DNA of 64,000 nucleotides. It comes from Sepiola atlantica. Taxonomy: Eukaryota > Mollusca > Cephalopoda > Sepiida > Sepiolidae. Each line of letters begins with the position of its first letter. The first letter of the stretch is position 1. The stretch covers positions 2,170,001 through 2,234,000 of the forward strand of contig CAUVYP010000244.1 in the NCBI GenBank assembly GCA_963556195.1. The letters run 5' to 3'. Under the pieces are notes generated by a model. The model did not search any database and was not told the DNA's origin. It worked only from the letters and a program-made list of their open reading frames with translations. Position numbers and translations under genes: made by a program. Shown here in pieces: positions 60,065 through 64,000 of the stretch.

Positions 60065-63000
60065 TTTAGCGCGTTTTAAAGTTGATATCGCTTTTGTTTA
60101 TAACTTCCACATTTATTCGAATTGTGCCACGAAACTTTGCAGACAGTCTCGAATAGACCTTTTCTACTGGAGTACCAAGTTTCAGAAGTGCAGCTCTTGT
60201 ACTGCCGGATATATGTCGATACAAACTGAATACGCAAAACATCAACAAAATTTAGCGCGTTTTAAAGTTGATATCGCTTTTGTTTATAACTTCCACATTT
60301 ATTCGAATTGTGCCACGAAACTTTGCAGACAGTCGCGGGGACACATTTTCTACTGAAGTACCAAGTTTCAGAAGTGCAGCTCTTGTACTGCCGGAGAGAT
60401 GTCGATACAAACTGAATACGCAAAACATCAACAAAATTTAGCGCGTTTTAAAGTTGATATCGCTTTTGTTTATAACTTCCACATTTATTCGAATTGTGCC
60501 ACGAAACTTTGCAGACAGTCGCGGAGACACATTTTCCACTGAAGTACCAAGTTTCAGAAGTGCAGCTCTTGTACTGCCGGAGATATGTCGATACAAACTG
60601 AATACGCAAAACGCTAACAAAAGTTAGCGCGTTTTAAAGTTGATATCGCTTTTGTTTATAACTTTCACATTTATTCGAATTGTGCAACGAAACTTTGCAG
60701 ACAGTCGCGGAGACACATGTTCTACTGAAGTACCAAGTTTCAGAAGTGCAGCTCTTGTACTGCGGGAGATATGTCGATACAAACTGAATACCCAAAACAT
60801 CAACAAAATTTAGCGCGTTTTAAAGTTGATATCGCTTTTGTTTATAACTTCCACATTTATTCGAATTGTGCAACGAAACTTTGCAGACAGTCGCGGAGAC
60901 ACATTTTCTCTTGAAGTACCAAGTTTCAGAAGTGCAGCTCTTGTACTGCCGGAGATATGTCGATACAAACTGAATACGCAAAACATCAACAAAATTTAGC
61001 GCGTTTTAAAGTTGATATCGCTTTTGTTTATAACTTCCACATTTATTGGAATTGTGCCACGAAACTTTGCAGACAGTCGCGGAGACACATTTTCTCTTGA
61101 AGTACAAAGTTGCAGAAGTGCAGCTCTTGTACTGCCGGAGATATGTCGATACAAACTGAATACGCAAAACATCAACAAAATTTAGCGCGTTTTAAAGTTG
61201 ATATCGCTTTTGTTTATAACTTCCACATTTATTCGAATTGTGCCACGAAACTTTGCAGACAGTCGCGGAGACACATGTTCTACTGAAGTACCAAGTTTCA
61301 GAAGTGCAGCTCTTGTACTGCCGGAGATATGTCGATACAAACTGAATACGCAAAACATCAACAAAATTTAGCGCGTTTTAAAGTTGATATCGCTTTTGTT
61401 TATAACTTCCACATTTATTCGAATTGTGCAACGAAACTTTGCAGACAGTCCTGAATAGGCCTCCTCTACTGAAGTACCAAGTTTCAGAAGTGCAGCTCTT
61501 GGACTGCCGGAGATATGTCGATACAAACTGAATACGCAAAACATCAACAAGATTTAGCGCGTTTTAAAGTTGATATCGCTTTTGTTTATAACTTCCACAT
61601 TTATTCGAATTGTGCAACGAAACTTTGCAGACAGTCGCGGAGACACATTTTCTCTTGAAGTACCAAGTTTCAGAAGTGCAGCTCTTGGACTGCCGGAGAT
61701 ATGTCGATACAAACTGAATACGCAAAACATCAACAAGATTTAGCGCGTTTTAAAGTTGATATCGCTTTTGTTTATAACTTCCACATTTATTCGAATTGTG
61801 CAACGAAACTTTGCAGACAGTCGCGGAGACACATTTTCTACTGAAGTACCAAGGTTCAGAAGTGCAGCTCTTGTACTGCCGGAGATATGTCGATACAAAC
61901 TGAATACGCAAAACATCAACAAAATTTAGCGCGTTTTAAAGTTGATATCGCTTTTGTTTATAACTTCCACATTTATTCGAATTGTGCAACGAAACTTTGC
62001 AGACAGTCTCGAATAGGCATTTTCTACTGAAGTACCAAGTTTCAGAAGGGCAGCTCTTGTACTGCCGGAGATATGTCGATACAAACTGAATACGCAAAAC
62101 GCTAACAAAATTTAGCGCGTTTTAAAGTTGATATCGCTTTTGTTTATAACTTCCACATTTATTCGAATTGTGCAACGAAACTTTGCAGACAGTCGCGGAG
62201 ACACATGTTCTACTGAAGTACCAAGTTTCAGAAGTGCAGCTCTTGTACTGCCGGAGATATGTCGATACAGACTGAATACGCAAAACATCAACAAAATTTA
62301 GCGCGTTTTAAAGTTGATATCGCTTTTGTTTATAACTTCCACATTTATTCGAATTGTTCAACGAAACTTTACAGACAGTCCTGAATAGGCCTCCTCTACT
62401 GAAGTACCAAGTTTCAGAAGTGCAGCTCTTGTACTGCCGGAGATATGTCGATACAAACTGAATACGCAAAACATCAACAAAATTTAGCGCGTTTTAAAGT
62501 TGATATCGCTTTTGTTTATAACTTCCACATTTATTCGAATTGTGCAACGAAACTTTGCAGACAGTCTCGAATAGGCCTTTTCTACTGAAGTACCAAGTTT
62601 CAGAAGTGCAGCTCTTGTACTGCCGGAGATATGTCGATACAAACTGAATACGCAAAACATCAACAACATTTAGCGCGTTTTAAAGTTGATATCGCTTTTG
62701 TTTATAACTTCCACATTTATTCGAATTGTGCCACGAAACTTTGCAGACAGTCGCGGAGACACATTTTCTACTGAAGTACCAAGTTTCAGAAGTGCAGCTC
62801 TTGTACTGCCGGATATATGTCGATACAAACTGAATACGCAAAACATCAACAAAATTTAGCGCGTTTTAAAGTTGATATCGCTTTTGTTTATAACTTCCAC
62901 ATTTATTCGAATTGTGCCACGAAACTTTGCAGACAGTCGCGGAGACACATGTTCTACTGAAGTACCAAGTTTCAGAAGTGCAGCTCTTGTACTGCCGGAG

Positions 63001-63226
63001 ATATGTCGATACAAACTGAATACGCAAAACGCTAACAAAATTTAGCGCGTTTTAAAGTTGATATCGCTTTTGTTTATAACTTCCACATTTATTCGAATTG
63101 TGCAACGAAACTTTGCAGACAGTCGCGGAGACACATGTTCTACTGAAGTACCAAGTTTCAGAAGTGCAGCTCTTTTACTGCCGGAGATATGTCGATACAA
63201 ACTTAATACGCAAAACATCAACAAAA
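59879..63226. repeat. 18-mer HOR B, copy 2 (3348 bp)
   Basis: Same order and private variants as copy 1, exactly 3348 bp on. Main block difference: monomer 61367 has CTTGGACTGCCGG where copy 1 (58019) has CTTGTACTGCTTG. 62855 has ACATGTTC where copy 1 (59507) has ACATGTCC. The first monomer is a hybrid. Confidence 0.94.
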
Positions 63227-63970
63227 TTTAGCGCGTTTTAAAGTTGATATCGCTTTTGTTTATAACTTCCACATTTATTCGAATTGTGCAACGAAACTTT
63301 GCAGACAGTCGCGGAGACACATTTTCTCTTGAAGTACCAAGTTTCAGAAGTGCAGCTCTTGTACTGCCGGAGATATGTCGATACAAACTGAATACGCAAA
63401 ACATCAACAAAATTTAGCGCGTTTTAAAGTTGATATCGCTTTTGTTTATAACTTCCACATTTATTCGAATTGTGCCACGAAACTTTGCAGACAGTCGCGG
63501 AGACACATGTTCTACTGAAGTACCAAGTTTCAGAAGTGCAGCTCTTGTACTGCCGGAGATATGTCGATACAAACTGAATACGCAAAACATCAACAAAATT
63601 TAGCGCGTTTTAAAGTTGATATCGCTTTTGTTTATAACTTCCACATTTATTCGAATTGTGCAACGAAACTTTGCAGACAGTCCTGAATAGGCCTCCTCTA
63701 CTGAAGTACCAAGTTTCAGAAGTGCAGCTCTTGGACTGCCGGAGATATGTCGATACAAACTGAATACGCAAAACATCAACAAGATTTAGAACGTTTTAAA
63801 GTTGATATCGCTTTTGTTTATAACTTCCACATTTATTCGAATTGCGCCACGAAACTTTGCAGACAGTCGCGGAGACACATTTTCTACTGAAGTACCAAGT
63901 TTCAGAAGTGCAGCTCTTGTACTGCCGGAGATATGTCGATACAAACTGAATACGCAAAACATCAACAAAA
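63227..63970. repeat. Trailing monomers
   Basis: 63227 is S with CTCTTGAAG; 63413 (S, ACATGTTC) and 63599 (P, CTTGGACTG) match 61181 and 61367, but the box monomers that follow in the 18-mer are absent. 63785 starts TTTAGAACG and has TTGCGCCACG. A new HOR order probably begins here and continues past the window. Confidence 0.82.
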
Positions 63971-64000
63971 TTTAGCGCGTTTTAAAGTTGATATCGCTTT
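63971..64000. repeat. Partial monomer at right edge
   Basis: The first 30 bases of a monomer, matching consensus positions 1-30, cut by the window end. Confidence 0.97.

Larger units (their letters stand above)
1..64000. repeat. 186-bp satellite array filling the window
   Basis: A single monomer is repeated head-to-tail in constant orientation with no break and no foreign insertion. There are 344 full monomers between 31 and 63970. Lengths are 328 x 186, 7 x 187, 6 x 178 and 3 x 185 bp, which sum exactly to the observed span. Copies differ mainly by a few substitutions plus alternative alleles in one short box. Monomer length is close to a nucleosome plus linker, as in many centromeric satellites; that is general knowledge and not proof of centromere function. 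No array edge, telomere repeat, transposon or gene is visible, so the window lies inside a larger array. The strand is arbitrary. Confidence 0.99.

Noticed and set aside
32..63968. Hundreds of ~60-codon open frames on the minus strand, with 109-122-codon versions and some plus-strand frames
   Set aside because: They repeat once per monomer because 186 is divisible by 3. Each begins at a TTG in the A-rich tail and stops at the TAA made by TTTAGCG. Longer ones occur where that stop is mutated (TTAAGCG at monomers 1147, 4495, 11194, 13055, 16775, 17705, 18635; TTTCGCG at 31604; TTTGGCG at 27350). Variation shows no codon pattern and includes frame-changing indels.
1..64000. CRISPR array
   Set aside because: There are no short repeats separated by unique spacers; the whole 186-bp unit repeats and no cas genes are present.
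1..64000. 5S rRNA, tRNA or other RNA gene cluster
   Set aside because: No rRNA-like domain or cloverleaf is visible. TTCGAATT resembles part of a tRNA B box, and TAGCGCG about 48 bases upstream weakly resembles an A box, but the remaining positions do not fit and there is no acceptor stem or T-run terminator.
1..64000. Transposon, LTR or viral insertion
   Set aside because: Monomer phase is continuous across the window; all length changes are accounted for by 1-bp and 8-bp indels, leaving no room for an insert.
1..64000. Telomeric or subtelomeric repeat
   Set aside because: No short G-rich telomere repeat and no transition to one is present.

Overview
The whole window is one uninterrupted satellite DNA array. 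A 186-bp monomer is repeated head-to-tail from the first base to the last: 344 complete monomers lie between positions 31 and 63970, with a 30-base partial monomer at each edge. I find no protein-coding gene, RNA gene, transposon, CRISPR array or unique sequence. Monomer lengths add up exactly: 328 of 186 bp, seven of 187, six of 178 and three of 185 give 63,940 bp. The recurring ~60-codon open frames exist only because 186 is a multiple of 3. The array points to a eukaryotic (peri)centromeric or other heterochromatic block. The monomer is about 38% GC and keeps about 9 CpG where about 6.6 are expected, which mildly favours a lineage with little germline CpG methylation, such as many invertebrates. 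The species cannot be named from this window.

Monomer numbering used here: position 1 is the first T of TTTAGCGCG. The main variable site is a box at positions 85-98 with three alleles: T (TCTCGAATAGGCC), S (TCGCGGAGACACA) and P (TCCTGAATAGGCCTCC). Other markers combine with these to make recognisable monomer subtypes, so higher-order repeats (HORs) can be read directly.

Layout: 1-588 loose monomers; 589-7284 an 18-monomer HOR in two copies; 7285-20494 a recurring chain of marked monomers, containing a 10-mer of 1861 bp in two copies and a 558-bp trimer in two copies; 20309-23095 a 5-mer of 929 bp in three copies; 24584-30301 a zone marked by six monomers with the same 8-bp deletion, mostly organised as a 7-mer of 1294 bp; 30302-31603 a seven-monomer cassette (F-L); 32534-36811 558-bp trimers embedded in a 10-mer of 1860 bp in two copies; 36626-47599 the most regular zone, a 12-mer of 2232 bp in about four and a half copies; 47600-49273 a mosaic of segments found elsewhere; 49274-57088 a 4-mer of 745 bp in two copies inside a ~4.1-kb duplication; 56531-63226 a second 18-mer in two copies; 63227-64000 trailing monomers.

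The most informative features are the recombination traces. Several HOR junctions carry hybrid monomers of the kind expected from in-register unequal crossing-over. The 12-mer looks like a fusion of two cassettes that also occur separately. A three-base variant at monomer ends creates an inverted repeat across the monomer junction and looks like template-switch (quasi-palindrome) correction, and one lineage carries a further improvement of that palindrome.
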